64,000 bases of DNA from Stercorarius parasiticus. Taxonomy: Eukaryota; Chordata; Aves; Charadriiformes; Stercorariidae. A program made the position numbers and the translations under genes. The notes under the pieces were generated by a model. It ran no database searches. It worked only from the letters and a program-made list of their open reading frames with translations, and was not told the origin of the DNA. Where the stretch lies: positions 1 to 64,000 of the forward strand of contig VWZL01002514.1 of NCBI GenBank assembly GCA_013396915.1, read 5' to 3'. Below are positions 12,508 to 24,404 of the stretch, one piece after another. Positions within the stretch are counted from its first letter, which is position 1. Every line of letters begins with the position of its first letter.

Positions 12508-12699
12508 TGAACGTGACATGCTCCTTTGTCAGTCCCTTTTTCCTACTGGGGTATAAATTCACAGTTGGGACCTGAAGAACTTGACTCATCCTGTTTTGTT
12601 GATGCTGATGGGCTTTAGCGGTTTGGCCAATTGATCTCATGGGTACCGGAGACATTTCTGAGGATTTCGCTCCTCTTCTCTCACTTAAATTCTTTGTCA
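12508..12699 (-). CDS. RAPGEF6: RAPGEF6 exon 18: basic Ser-rich linker
   Basis: The exon is 192 nt, residues 997-1061, with acceptor CCATAACAG|TG and donor TTCA|GTGAGT. It encodes TKNLSERRGAKSSEMSPVPM and VLQVPTVNLYPSRKKGLTKE. The first of these segments is typical of RAPGEF6 and not RAPGEF2. No domain; predicted disordered. Confidence 0.93.
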
Positions 12700-14911
12700 C
12701 TGTTATGGAAAAATTGCATATAAATATCTTGCACTTTGAACTGCGGGATTATTAGAGTCATTCAGAGTACAACCGTCCAGACAAAGCAACTATGGTATGA
12801 AGCAGATAAAACATATTTGAAACCATTTCTATTCCGAACACACCTATTTCATTACACTGAAGAGGTTGTTAGGTGAAATAGCATTAAAAAAAAAAAAAAA
12901 ATCTAAACTCGATGAAGTGTCATAGAGGTACTTTATCAAAAGACAAAAAATGTGCTTTATTTCTACCACAATTAAATTCCGTATTTTAGATGTTTGTACA
13001 TAAGGTACAAAAGCGTTAACAGCATCTCCTGCAAAATGATGTCATGCCACCCAAGGGAGAAGGAACGGTTGTTTTGCGATTGGCACCAAACCTTTCACTA
13101 GGTGGCACAATTGATTTGCAACACAGGGCGCTGATTCAGTTTCTAGTTTAATCACACAGCAATTAATATACTCTGAAGTTAAGGGCATCTGACTCATCTT
13201 TAAATTCCCTTGGAATTCTGGATTGCAGCTTTACTGCTGCTCGTTCCTCCTGCAAACAAGGCCAAGAGCATCTTACCACTGAGATAAGAGACTGTGTATT
13301 TGACGAGTATAATCTCAACCAGATCGATTACCTGTGGTTTTGGGTTTTTGGGGGGTTTTTCCCCCCAGTTTTTAAAAATAGGTACTATAATAATATGCCA
13401 CTCTATTATTGTTTGTATATCCACTTAACCTTCATTTTCCTTTTTTGACGTTTAAGAAAAAAAGGACTCGATTTGCTTAACTACATGGAGTAAAACAGTC
13501 AGTATATATTCCCTATTTTTACTTCCAAATATCTATGGTCAGCACTGTGCAAACAAGATTTTAAATGATTTATTTAAAACAATTGAAAAACAACCTCATG
13601 GCACTTATGTTTGTCTCCTTGGCATAGTATGGCCACCTGTTATGTCTGCACACAGATCACCTACCAAGAGTTCATCCTGACACGCTTTAATTTATTGTTT
13701 CAGCAGGGGAGTAAAGCATAAAACCCTCAGTGGTGTTACATCCAAGTAGAAGCATCCTGGGCTATTTCGTACCTGGCTGAGCACAGCAGGAGCAGAACAC
13801 CCCTCCCAGCAATACAGGATGCCGTGCATGTTTCTGTTCAGAGCTACCTGGGATTTCTGGTGACCTCAGACACAGGGCCAGCGTGAATACACAGAATTTA
13901 ACATTTTTAAAAAGGGAGCCAAATATGGCTTTTTCCAGGATTTGGAAAGATGGCATTTCCAGGATTGCTACATTGGTGCTATTGAAAAGGAAACGTTAAA
14001 GAAAATTGCCTAGGAAGGCACCTTACGAAATAACAAGGATTTGCATTCTTAATACGGAATAATGGCATCTTGAAGATACAATTTTAAGCCCTTTCCATCT
14101 CCTAGTTATGCTTTTAACTTACCTCCCCAGAGAAAAAAAAAGAGTATTGGAGCACAAAAAAAAGTCTTAAAACGCTGCGTTTGGACAACAGACAAGCCTG
14201 AAACACTATTTTGATTAGCAAGGTTGCTACTCTTCCATTTTGAAACAAACATACCTCTCAAGCAAGTGAAAACTTCTAAGGATGAGAATAAAACGCAATT
14301 ACCATTTCTCATTTTTAAATAAGAATTTACTGAACTGTGTAAGACAGGAGGTCAGATAACAGTTTGTTTAGTTAGACAGTTGCACAGGAGTTGAAATTAT
14401 GAAAACCGTCCTGCTGTAGCCCTCAATTTTTGACTGTCAAGCCACGTCAATCCTATCAGTCAGTATTGACCCGACTTCTCCTTCTCAACAATCTTCGTTT
14501 ATTCGAAGCTGTAATCCATTGCAGTTTCTATATTGATTTTGTCTCTTTTCATTTTCTTGCTGTTCATATGGTAAACGTTACTTTTATCCTTCCTAATTCC
14601 GTACAAGGACAGCAGGACAAGAACAGAGCTAATGTCCTATTGAATTTCCTTCCAGACTGATGAAAAGACACACAGTTTAAGAACTATAGGTCAAAACAGA
14701 AAACACCACTGACGTTTTCTGAGCTCAACCAAGGTCAGATGATAAATGCTGGCTTGCTGAAATTGTTAGTACATGAATTGACAAACAAGCACTTCCTAGA
14801 GTATTTTTTTCTCGAAGGAAGAAGACAAAGATCTTAAATGAGTATTTCTAGGGAAGGAATAAGATTTTGATAAATTTTATTAAAAAAAAAAATCTACATC
14901 ACTGTACTTAC
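12700..14911 (-). other. RAPGEF6: Intron 17
   Basis: About 2.2 kb. It contains a poly(A) run near 12885-12901 and no recognisable transposon or exon. Confidence 0.7.
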
Positions 14912-15132
14912 GAGTGCTGTATGCAGGCTCACACTGCAGTGACAATATTTGGATCTTTTCTTCGTCTGTCTCTACATTCAGGTTGGACAAGTACTGCTTC
15001 ACCTTCCTGGCCATCTGGGCATCCTCGTACAGCTTCTTGGCATTCAGAAGGGAGCTGCGGCGGGCACGTTTTTTGTGAGCGCCTCCCTGTACATCCAGCA
15101 TGTTTGAGTTTGTGCTGCCCTGGCTCAGAGAT
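14912..15132 (-). CDS. RAPGEF6: RAPGEF6 exon 17: polybasic/helical segment after the RasGEF domain
   Basis: The exon is 221 nt, residues 923-997, with acceptor TTTTCTTTTCTAG|A and donor CACTC|GTAAGT. It encodes [20 protein letters not shown], the basic KKRARRSS and a likely helix [24 protein letters not shown] looks like a basophilic kinase site, and the basic run could serve membrane or nuclear targeting; both are inference. The first codon is shared with exon 16 or with microexon 16a. Confidence 0.94.
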
Positions 15133-17862
15133 CTAGAAAAGAAAAGAGCAAAGCAATAAATTTTTAGTTCTCAGCAGCAAGGAGCAGCTACACTAGCATA
15201 CGTCAAAGCAGATTAATACCAATAATCTTCAGTTAGGGCTAGTGCATGCTGATGCAAATGAGTTAAAAAGATGAACAGCATTAAAACAACACTTGTCTTA
15301 GAATATTGTGGTAAATTCATAGCAGCAATTTCAGTCTGGAAAAGGATTGCGTATGAAAGTGTGGAACTAGCAAGAATGAGGCACAAGGCTGCGTAAAGTA
15401 TCCACTTCGTCTTGTTCTGCAAAACCCAGGCTATTTCAACTGCCGATTGTAAGGGTGGACAAACTTCATAACTTTGTTCGTTTACGGCATTTGGTACACA
15501 CTGTTTGCATCAGGCTTATGACAAACTTCAGCAATTCAGCTGAGCACAGAAGTGAGCGACTAGTGTCATCCTCTTAGAAAACTGAGCTTCTGACAATGTT
15601 TAAATAAGGGGGAAAATTATGTTAAATACGCAAAGTACATTGTATTACATTGTATTTCTCCAATTAAGTAAAACATTCACAGAAGAGCAGCTCATTAAAA
15701 AAAATAATGTATCCCCACAAAGGTGAGGAAAGCAGGGATCATACACATGTGCCCAGACTTGTACAGACTCGCATCTACGAAAGACGATGCTCCTCAGTGC
15801 TCCTAATTTTGAGCTGCCAATTCTATCAGCAACTGAAGCAAAAGAAATAACCCCCAAATGGTTCACGTACATCAGTTATCTCCCTGACAGTCACTCCAGT
15901 TCGCATTCAATCAGCGACCAAACAAGTGATCTTGGGATAGTTCAAATATACACATCACCCGTTTCAACTGTCAAAAGTCCCGTGGCCACACCAGTCCCAA
16001 CCCATTTTTTAATAAATTGAGATCGTACTATATGTTACATGTAACTTCTAATGGAAAATGTCAATAAAGTGGTTTAAAGTTATTTGTATGTGGGTTTTTT
16101 TTAAACATTCAAAGGAATAACTATATTTTAAAAGGCTAAATTATTTGTAGAGACGTTTATCAAGATCTGGGGTGTGTTTACACAAACACGAGCGGCAGAA
16201 TAAACAACCTCCAGCACAGAAGAGCTATAACGGCCAAAAGCGTCAGAACGAAGCATATTGCTTGATGAAGTCTAATGAATCGAACGCACCGAGCTTAAGA
16301 AGTAAGAAATGGTGAGAACAGCTGACTGCAATATTTTCAAAGAAGTTAAATCAATTTAAGAGAAAATATATGCCTAAAAACTGGCAGAAATTTATAGCTT
16401 AACTAAATAAAAAAGTACTGCTATCATAGGCAAAGAGGAGTAAAAGGCATGAGGGACCCTTCACACCTATTCAAACCAAGGGGCACTCCTGTCTCCTATG
16501 GATAAGACCAAAGTTAACATCTATTATATAATGAAACAGGAAACTACATTATGTTTATTTTTAATTATATAAATATTGCATTGCTTAGGCACACGCTGTT
16601 TTTCTTTTAAGTCTGGACTTGCCTTTTTCAGGTAATTTAATACAATGTCCTTTAAAAATGATTTTTCCTTATTCACTTGCGCTCACAGCAATCGCAAGGG
16701 TTAGGAATTCTGGTGGCCCCAGTTGGGTCCCAGGTGTTCCACCCCGTGCGTGGCTGATTACTGCCCCAGCCGCTGCCAGCCCAGCTCTCTGCACCCAGAG
16801 CGTCGAGGGTTTTCCATCAGGGATGCAAACCTACTCTCCCCAGTCTGTCCAGCACAAGTCCTGGCCCTCTCCTGTCCCTGTTGGTGGGGATAAGTCCCTT
16901 CTCTGCGCAGAAGTGTCTGGAGACTCTTTGGTGACAAACCCTGCTGCCACCCGGGGCTCCCCGGAGGGCAAAGCTCCCAGAGCACAGAATCATAGAATCA
17001 TCTTGGTTGGAAGGGACCTTTCAGATCATCGAGTCCAACCATCAACCTAACTCTGACAAAAACCATCCTGCCTCCAACCTCCACGCCAAGCGTGGACACG
17101 CTGACAAAAAGCTGGATTTAAACCAGGTGCCCACAGCAGGAAAAGAAGCTGAGTTTCAAAGTGCAGAGGCACATCGGCTCAGGTCCGCAGGTAACGGTTT
17201 ATGTGCAAAAATACACATAAGAACACATAAAATATGGCTACAACGTCATCTTAAGATCTCTGCTGTACATGTCAGGCAGGAATTTCACTGGCCAGTCTTA
17301 GCACTCTCATTTGTAGTCATTTCAATACCCAGTCCTTGCACAACCAAGGCTCCCGGTGAAATCAATGAGCATTTCAGTGTATGAGATGTGACACACACTT
17401 TCAATATACACTAAAAATAAATACGTTGAAGCTTGAACTCGGACTTCAGAGGGGAAATTACCGTATCATTATAACAATTCAATATGTTCTTATGATGCCC
17501 ATCAGGGCATCAATATGTCCTTATGTGTAATGGCTTAAGCATTTCTCTTACATGTTAAAAAGCAAGTTATTTATTTCCCAAAACAGTTTCCCTTCCAATA
17601 TAACTGCACAGCAGGGGTTTTTTTATGCATAAAGATAAAACTCAAAACAATTTATTGAGTACACAAAAGCAACTCGGAGTTCTTATAGCTGCAATATAAC
17701 GTTGGCTGTAGCCCCTTATTCCTGTTTTCCAAAAAAATATGTATCGCAGGGTTAATAAAATGCATGCTGTATTTCAGATGCATGCACTAACGAGGAGGAT
17801 GCAGTATGTTAAAGAGTTGCGTAATCTTTATTTATCTTAGTTGCATTCATCTCTACACTTAC
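15133..17862 (-). other. RAPGEF6: Intron 16, part downstream of the microexon
   Basis: About 2.7 kb. It carries a very short CR1 3' end (16985-17085) beside a GC-richer stretch (about 16690-17000) of unknown nature. The rest is AT-rich with no recognised feature. Confidence 0.65.
16985..17085 (-). mobile_element. Very short CR1 LINE 3' end
   Basis: The plus strand reads AGAATCATAGAATCATCTTG and then GTTGGAAGGGACCTTTC and ATCGAGTCCAACCATCAACC, the reverse complement of a CR1 3' terminus of the same type as the copy at 25437. Only about 100 bp are kept, a strongly 5'-truncated insertion. Confidence 0.9.
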
Positions 17863-17886
17863 CCCAAACTTCTCCACCTCTTCTTC
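17863..17886 (-). CDS. RAPGEF6: RAPGEF6 microexon 16a (24 nt): inserts KKRWRSLG
   Basis: On the minus strand TTGCTTACAG|GAAGAAGAGG... runs 24 nt to TTTGGG|GTAAGTG, so both splice sites are strong. With exon 16 ending CAA AG and exon 17 starting A TCT, inclusion gives Q-R-K-K-R-W-R-S-L-G-S-L-S-Q in frame; skipping gives Q-R-S-L-S-Q. RAPGEF2 carries R-K-K-K-W-R-S-L-G-S-L-S-Q at this exact point (family knowledge). The match of length, phase, splice sites and peptide makes chance unlikely. Microexons of this size are often neuron- or muscle-regulated; tissue use here is not known. Confidence 0.88.
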
Positions 17887-19965
17887 CTGTAAGCAAGAGC
17901 CATATACATTGAAGCATGTATTTGAACAGAAAAGCACAGGAAAAAAAATAAAACAGTTGAGAGTCAGGAAGAAAGATGTAGACAGGAAAGAACAGAAAAG
18001 AAAAAATTTCTGTACAATAAAATTCTTCTCAAACAATAACACAATGTTTTAATGGAATGTAAGGGCAGGACTTGCTCAAATACTTTCAATATGGAAGAAC
18101 ATCTATCAGTTTTTCATTTTTTAGTTTAACCTATGAATTTAAAAAGCAAACTCGCATTAAATTTTCTTGTGAAGTATTTCCCATAAGTCAAATTCAATTT
18201 TGACAGAGTGACTTGTCATAAGTAACTTATTCATGTTGCAGCAAGTGTGATTAAATTAATTTATTCTTTGCATTAGGACTGCAGAAAGCGTGTGAGAAAT
18301 CATCATCAGTATTCCAGTTTATGATGTTGTTTTCTCTTGATTGCTCGCTGGAAAACAAGCCAGTTGCCCAATACACAGTGAAAAACTAGATGCTCTATAT
18401 TAATCGGTAATGAACTTGCCAGCAAGCCTCGTGTTACCACGAACAAACATCTTCTCTTGTTCATTTTTAATCTTCTTCAAAAGCATTTATTGGCGCTTCA
18501 TAACAAAAACTGATAGATCAAACACCAGAGGCAATGAAAATGAATATAAATGATGTGAAAAAAGGGAATTATTTTCTTTTAATCTTTGGCACTATCTCTA
18601 ATATTAGAAGCCTAACCATTTTACGTCAGTGTGTGTATTTTAAACTACGGTCATTAAAATGTGTTCTGTAATTCTGAAAAACTACCAAAGGTAACTATTT
18701 GCTATTAAATTCATTTAATGATTAGACTTCATTAGGTTCTCGAAAGTACATGGGGCATCAGGGAAATTTATTTATAGACTGATTTCATCTGCAAATGCCA
18801 AAGTTTCTGAAAAACAGTTGTAACTTATCAATAAGTAGATTTGTAACTTTATGTTAAAAAGGAAATTTTGCTAATTGAAATCTGATAGCGTGAAGGTGAA
18901 TGTCCACTTTGAAATGAATCCATCTTTAAACATTAACAAGGGATCTGATACTTTTGTCTCAAAACTCGACTGGACCAATTTTAAACAAAATACTTATGGT
19001 TTTGGATAGTCAGCTTGGAAAACAAGAGCCAGATGGGATTCACAATAGCCTCTGGATCCTGACCACTGGATGACCACAGGGAACCAAATCTCTATGCTTC
19101 TGTGTCTGTGTATATATATATACACACACTTATATATCCTGTATCCTGCCACACACTATTTCCTTCCACCGCACAGATATAACTGAACCTTGTCACCAAC
19201 TCCCCCATCGAACTGCATCCTGAGGGGGTTGGTCTGCCCCCTGCGAGGCAAACCAAGAGTGGAAGAAGAGGACGACCAAACCCTTCCTGCAGGGATCTCC
19301 AGGCAGCAGGACCCTGCACAGACACGACAGAGTCGCTGAGGCTTTTAGTTCAGACAGTGCGAAGCAAACAGAGGCAGGAAATTATTTAGTTCCACTGAAC
19401 AGAATCTGGAGCTAATCAGCACCAGGTCAGAAGTTGTGGTGCTTTCATTCTGCATTTTGTTAACACCACCTGCTTCCAGCCCAAACGTATCAAATATTAC
19501 ATAAGTGGAGAAAGCTGTGTTTAGAATAAATAAAAAAAATATCTTGCTTGCTTTTAGTATATTTCAGTGGAGTTTTCTTTTGAAGCAACATTTCAGATTT
19601 ATAGATAGGTGATTTAGGTGCCTTTTTTAATATGTATATTTATATATATGATTTCCTCCCTGATATTATACCTCTCCCAAAACTCTACCAACACTAACAT
19701 TTTATTTAGCTTAAATAGGAATCATTAAAATTAGAACCTATTCTTCTTTGCTTTTTTAAAGACAACAAATTGGTTTAGTAGTCATGAAAAGCAGGTCTTT
19801 GAAGTACCAACTGTTCTGCCATAATTTGACAGAGACTGTGGTTCTGATGGTAAATGTCAACGGTGAGTTACACAATGAAATATTAACGGAGTGATGCACA
19901 CACAAACACTCATCCCGACCCGCTGCCAGACACCTTCAATCCTACTGTCTTTCTAAATTGCACAC
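17887..19965 (-). other. RAPGEF6: Intron 16, part upstream of the microexon
   Basis: About 2.1 kb, AT-rich, with a small (TA)n/(CA)n microsatellite at 19107-19136. No transposon or further exon was recognised. Confidence 0.65.
19107..19136. repeat. Palindromic TG/TA/CA microsatellite
   Basis: TGTGTATATATATATACACA is a 20-bp perfect palindrome followed by a second TATATA run. It could form a cruciform and is likely length-variable. Confidence 0.8.
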
Positions 19966-20089
19966 CTTTGCCTGAACATTACAGCCGGATCCATGTTTGC
20001 TGAGGTCATTCTGACAACTTGGCGAATTTCTTTGGCAATCATTCTGAGTTTCTCAAAATTTACCAGGCCATCCACTTTGGAATCATTTC
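19966..20089 (-). CDS. RAPGEF6: RAPGEF6 exon 16: end of the RasGEF (CDC25) domain
   Basis: The exon is 124 nt, residues 882-923, with acceptor AATGATGCAG|GA and donor CAAAG|GTGTGC. It encodes [20 protein letters not shown] and [20 protein letters not shown], the last helices of the catalytic domain. The donor is non-optimal (GTGTGC), which fits a junction with optional use of microexon 16a next. Confidence 0.95.
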
Positions 20090-20999
20090 CTGCATCATTG
20101 AAACACACACACATATGAGAAAAAAAAAAAAAGAGTAAGAAATACTTTTTTAAAGAGCAATGTGTTTCTAAGCCCCCCACATTACCCTTCCTCCCTCCTG
20201 CTCATCCATCAACAAAACTGCTTTAATCATAATTGAAAGAAAACAGGAAAATCTGGCAAAACACAAACGACAGTCAGGCCCACTCAGATTACCTAGTATT
20301 CTCTTGTTAATCTATTTCTAAAGTAACAAGTATTAGTAGGAAGAAAAAGAATTAAGTGAACTATGCCCAAATTCATTGGCACAGATGTTAAAATAACATA
20401 AACACAGAACTGACATCAACAACATTCACATTCTGAAATGGGTTCAAATAGTTCTGAAACATCACAACCAGGAATTGGGCATATTTTGGAAATGCTTAAC
20501 GCCTTAACCAATCGTGAACAGAACTTTGTGTAAAAGGAAAAAAAAAATGGAAGTGTTTAAACAAAACCCCCTTGAAAATGCTGAAAGCAAGAGTAGGAGG
20601 TGATAATATCATCGGAGCTGTCTGAAAGCCACAACACAGAATGAAAACCTGGAAACATCGCAGCAACAAGTTGTTTTAAGAGAAATAGACTTGAAGTAGT
20701 GTAACTACCAGTTCATACACTCACCTACTCTTCCACCCTAAACCTCAGGACAGCTGATGAAGATTAAACACTGCTTTTAAAGTATTAAAAATATGCATTT
20801 AATTATTAATTTTCGTCTAAGATTGGTCCCTTCCATTATGCATTCAGAGTTCTGTTTTATTTTACTCCTACAAAGGATGCATCAAAAGCATCCTACTAGT
20901 GGCAGCTTCTTTCAGACATTTGTTGAATCACAGCGCACTGAAGAAAGGGCTAAAGTATAGTCAATTCTCAGTTTATTATTTCTCTACGTTTGACGTTAC
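20090..20999 (-). other. RAPGEF6: Intron 15
   Basis: About 0.9 kb. A short (CA)n run lies just inside the acceptor end near 20101-20113. No other feature was recognised. Confidence 0.75.
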
Positions 21000-21211
21000 C
21001 TTCATGCAGAAAGGTGATATCCTTCTTGACAACAGGAAAAAGTGGAATAATCGGAGGCTGCATGCTCTGGCTGCTAAGGATGTTGCGGTATTTTGCCATG
21101 TTTCGAGATGGATCAAAAAGATCTTGAAGGTCTCTGAGGTGCTTTTCGTACTTGCTCGGTAACTTTTCCCAAGTGCCTCTGAGACGTGCTACCGGTGCTA
21201 AATTTAAGCCG
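21000..21211 (-). CDS. RAPGEF6: RAPGEF6 exon 15: core of the RasGEF domain
   Basis: The exon is 212 nt, residues 811-882, with acceptor CTGCCTTACAG|C and donor GAAG|GTAACG. It encodes [37 protein letters not shown], then [20 protein letters not shown]. The PxIPxxxxxxKDxTFxxEG block is the conserved RasGEF core that contacts the GTPase. All family motifs look intact. Confidence 0.96.
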
Positions 21212-22459
21212 CTGTAAGGCAGATACACTTCATTATTAGCTGTTAGTGGAATTGCCACCTTTCGTAACAAAGTAAAGGTTTGATTTTTTGTTTTAAGGAT
21301 TAAAAATAGCTTTCACAAGGTTAACCGTAAAGCTGGGTGAACGCCAGGCTGCAAGTTCATCACAAGAAATCTCTGCTCTTCACTCTTCTGAGCATGTGGA
21401 GAACTGTAAAAAGCACAACTGCTTCCTATTCACTAGGGACAAATTTCACATTATTGTGCCCTCATTCTCATTAACGAAAAACATATCCATAATTAGTTGG
21501 CTGCAATAAAAAAAAAAAAAATTTAAAATGTAATATATCCATCCTCCCTATCATAATTTGTCACCAACTTTGCTCAAGAAATTTTGCAATGATTCCAAAG
21601 CCCCTGTAGCTGCAGAACGGGAAAGTAATATTCTCCAGCATTTGTTAGTAAATCCAAAAATCATACAGTTACTGAATTTGCCATTGTAAGAAGTTTTTTT
21701 TTTTTTTTGAAAGCTTCAAAAAATTATTTTTTGTTTCATTTTTTTATTACTGATTTCTCTCCATGCTATTATCAAACCACAAACAAAGCCTTTTCTCACA
21801 TGAAAAATCAAACATATGCCACCACACAGCTCCTCTTTTCCATGCTCCATTAGGATGGTGATTTTCCTGTTTCACACAACATATGGCATCGTACTGATAC
21901 ACAATGCAGGGCAAAGACAAAAGGGAACCGCCGTGGCATATGCTAAAAAAAACATATTCCTCTGGAACTAAGGGTAAGACAAAAGCTAATTTATTTGCTT
22001 GGTTTTGGAGCAAAGACCACTTCCGTCATGGCTTGATTAGACTTAACTAAGAAGTAGGAAGAATTATTGCTCCACCCACAATAAACCACGAGAAATTATG
22101 GAGGAGAACATAGAAATTAGATGCAGTATCCACCTGCATATTCACCACATAATGAGCAGCCACAGCCCCAATGGCCGCTCAAGCATCCCTTAAGGAAACT
22201 CATGAAGTCTTTAATGTATGACCAAACAGAAGCCAATATCATTTGATGAACTGGCTAGACATGGCAGAAACTATTTAAAAATGGTATTTTCAAAGACAGT
22301 GCTGATGCTGGGATGCAGCGTGAATCCAGATCTTTGTCTGATGAATCACAGTGCTTTTTTTTTTTAAAAAAAAAAAAAGTGTAAAACCTGAGTATAACAT
22401 AAATGCAAGTAAAGGAAATGCTGAGCTCATGCTGTTAAAGTAGCAGCATCTAGTATAAA

Positions 22460-22922
22460 GCCTGAGCAAAGCCTTTGACACTGTCCCGCATGACATCCCG
22501 GTCTCCAAGCTGATAAAATATGGGTTTGATGGACTGACAATTCAGTGGATAAAGAACTGGCTTGACAGCCGCACCCAAAGAGTGGCTGTCAATGGGTCCA
22601 CGTCCAAGTGGAGGCCAGTGACAAGTGGAGTCCCTCAAGGATCAGTACTGGGACCGGTCTTGTTTAACATCTTCATCAGCGACATGGACGGTGGCATAGA
22701 GTGCACCCTCAGCAAGTTTGCCGACGACACAAAGCTGTGTGGGGTGGCCGACATGCTGGAGGGAAGGGATGCCATCCAGAGGGACCTTGACAGGCTGGAG
22801 AGGTGGGCCCATGCCAATCGCATGAAGTTCAACAAGAACAAGTGCAAGGTCCTCCATCTGGGTCGGGGCAATCCCAAGCACCGATATAGGCTGGGCAGTG
22901 ACTGGCTTGAGAGCAGCCCTGA
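22460..22922 (+). mobile_element. CR1 LINE reverse transcriptase fragment, antisense, cut by the gap
   Basis: An open frame encodes [40 protein letters not shown], the catalytic FADDT (22717-22731) and [20 protein letters not shown], all typical of CR1 reverse transcriptase. The frame has no stop up to the Ns. This is a comparatively well-kept copy, truncated at its 5' side and unfinished at the gap. Confidence 0.95.
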
Positions 22923-23056
22923 NNNNNNNNNNNNNNNNNNNNNNNNNNNNNNNNNNNNNNNNNNNNNNNNNNNNNNNNNNNNNNNNNNNNNNNNNNNNNN
23001 NNNNNNNNNNNNNNNNNNNNNNNNNNNNNNNNNNNNNNNNNNNNNNNNNNNNNNNN
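22923..23056. other. Assembly gap (134 Ns)
   Basis: The gap starts inside a plus-oriented CR1 and ends inside a minus-oriented CR1 3' end, so the orientation flips across it. The true length is unknown. Confidence 0.99.
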
Positions 23057-23205
23057 TTTGAGATCATCGAGTCCAACCATACACACGCAAAAAAAAAACC
23101 AAAAAAAAAAACCAAAACAAAAAAAACCCCCTACAATCTCTGTCACTAGAGCGTGCCCTGAAGTGTCAAATCTACATGTTTCTTAAATACCTCTAGGGAT
23201 GGCAA
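23057..23205 (-). mobile_element. CR1 LINE 3' fragment interrupted by an A-rich tract
   Basis: The plus strand reads TTTGAGATCATCGAGTCCAA, then an A/C-rich low-complexity run (about 23085-23135), then TTCTTAAATACCTCTAGGGA, both matching the reverse complement of CR1 near its 3' end. Confidence 0.8.
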
Positions 23206-23209
23206 TGGG

Positions 23210-23442
23210 TCGATTCAGACTGGAAGTTAGGAAGAAGTTCTTCACCATGAGGGTGGTGAGACACTGGAACAGGTTGCCCAGAGACGTGGTGGAAGCCCCA
23301 TCCCTGGAAGTTTTTAAGGCCAGGCTGGATGGGGCTCTGAGTAACCTGATCTAGTGGGAGGTGTCCCTGCCCATGGCAGGGGGGTTGGAACTAGATGATC
23401 TTTAAGGTCCCTTCCAACCCTAAGAATTCTATGATTCTATGA
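23210..23442 (+). mobile_element. Truncated CR1 LINE 3' end, antisense
   Basis: It runs from TTAGGAAGAAGTTCTTCACC through GGGAGGTGTCCCTGCCCATG to AGGTCCCTTCCAACCC and ends in ATTCTATGATTCTATGA, the CR1 octamer tail. It directly follows a CR1 piece of opposite orientation. Confidence 0.95.
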
Positions 23443-24020
23443 TAAATCAGAAGAGAAAGTCTAAATGTGCAAATGAAGAGGGGAAAAAAAAAAATAGAGA
23501 AGCAAACAGATGACAGGAAAGAATGAAAAGGAAAGTTAAACTAAAACAAGATGATTTGAGGAAGTCCTTACAATGAAAGGAAGAAATAAAGTAATCTCAT
23601 TATCGCAGATATGACTCAGTGCACGCTGAAAAAGTAACAATGACTGAAAAAAAGAAGGGAAATTGGGTGCCAGAATCACAGAAAATGATAGCAATGTTCA
23701 GGCAGGTTTCTGAAGTTCATCAATCAAACAGTGCTTTTGTCCAAATCTTCCCTTTCCCTGCCAGGTAACAGTTAAAGAAGAGACTGTCACATCACTCACT
23801 GCAGTAAGACTGAAGTTCTGAGGCTGAGGAAGGCAAAGATGGCAGCAACAAAACATCTCTTTGTACAGTCTGGCTTCTGAAACGCTGGGTAATTCCCTTA
23901 AAACCACCCGGCACCATCAGTAATCTGTCCAGGATACACCTATTTCTTTTCTTTCCATTTAGATTAACAGAATTGCCTCCGCCAGCACAAATCAGATCTG
24001 ACAAATGGGAAGCATTTTAC

Positions 24021-24404
24021 CTTATAACTGCGAACATGGAATTGAAGTTCTTGCATTCTCGACAGTGGAGGGCAATTTTAATGAAATGCTTAATAATCTT
24101 CATTCTTTTGAGTTGGTTGGGCTCTGCTAAAATTTCCATGGCAACCCAGAAGGTCTCTTGATTGATGACATCCTCAAACTGTTTCAGGTGAGCGTTCCCT
24201 GTTTTGGAGTCCAGCTTATAAAGGTCATCGATGTATTCTGTGGGCTCAATATTGCGGAATAGTTCAAAGTCTCTCATGGAAAGCTGAGTGGCGACCTCAA
24301 TGGTGCTCAACTGCAGGAGGGAAATTTGGCTTTCTCTCAGCAGCTCCTGAGCGTCCTCGTCTGAGCATAAGGTCTCTGTCTCCATATTGTTTTTTAGATA
24401 ATAC
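24021..24404 (-). CDS. RAPGEF6: RAPGEF6 exon 14: end of RA domain and start of RasGEF domain
   Basis: The exon is 384 nt, residues 683-811, with acceptor ATTCTTTAG|G and donor ATAAG|GTAAAA. It begins [20 protein letters not shown], which closes the Ras-association domain, then gives [20 protein letters not shown] and [20 protein letters not shown], the first helices of the CDC25 domain, ending [11 protein letters not shown]. It is the second largest exon in the window. Confidence 0.97.

Larger units (their letters stand above)
21212..24020 (-). other. RAPGEF6: Intron 14 with a CR1 cluster and the assembly gap
   Basis: About 2.8 kb. It contains, left to right, a T11A13 tract (about 22355-22378), an antisense CR1 (22460-22922), an N run (22923-23056), a sense CR1 piece (23057-23205) and another antisense CR1 3' end (23210-23442). 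The rest shows no recognisable feature. Confidence 0.8.

Noticed and set aside
22355..22378. T11A13 tract as a structured element
   Set aside because: Simple low-complexity sequence; many similar A/T tracts occur in these introns.
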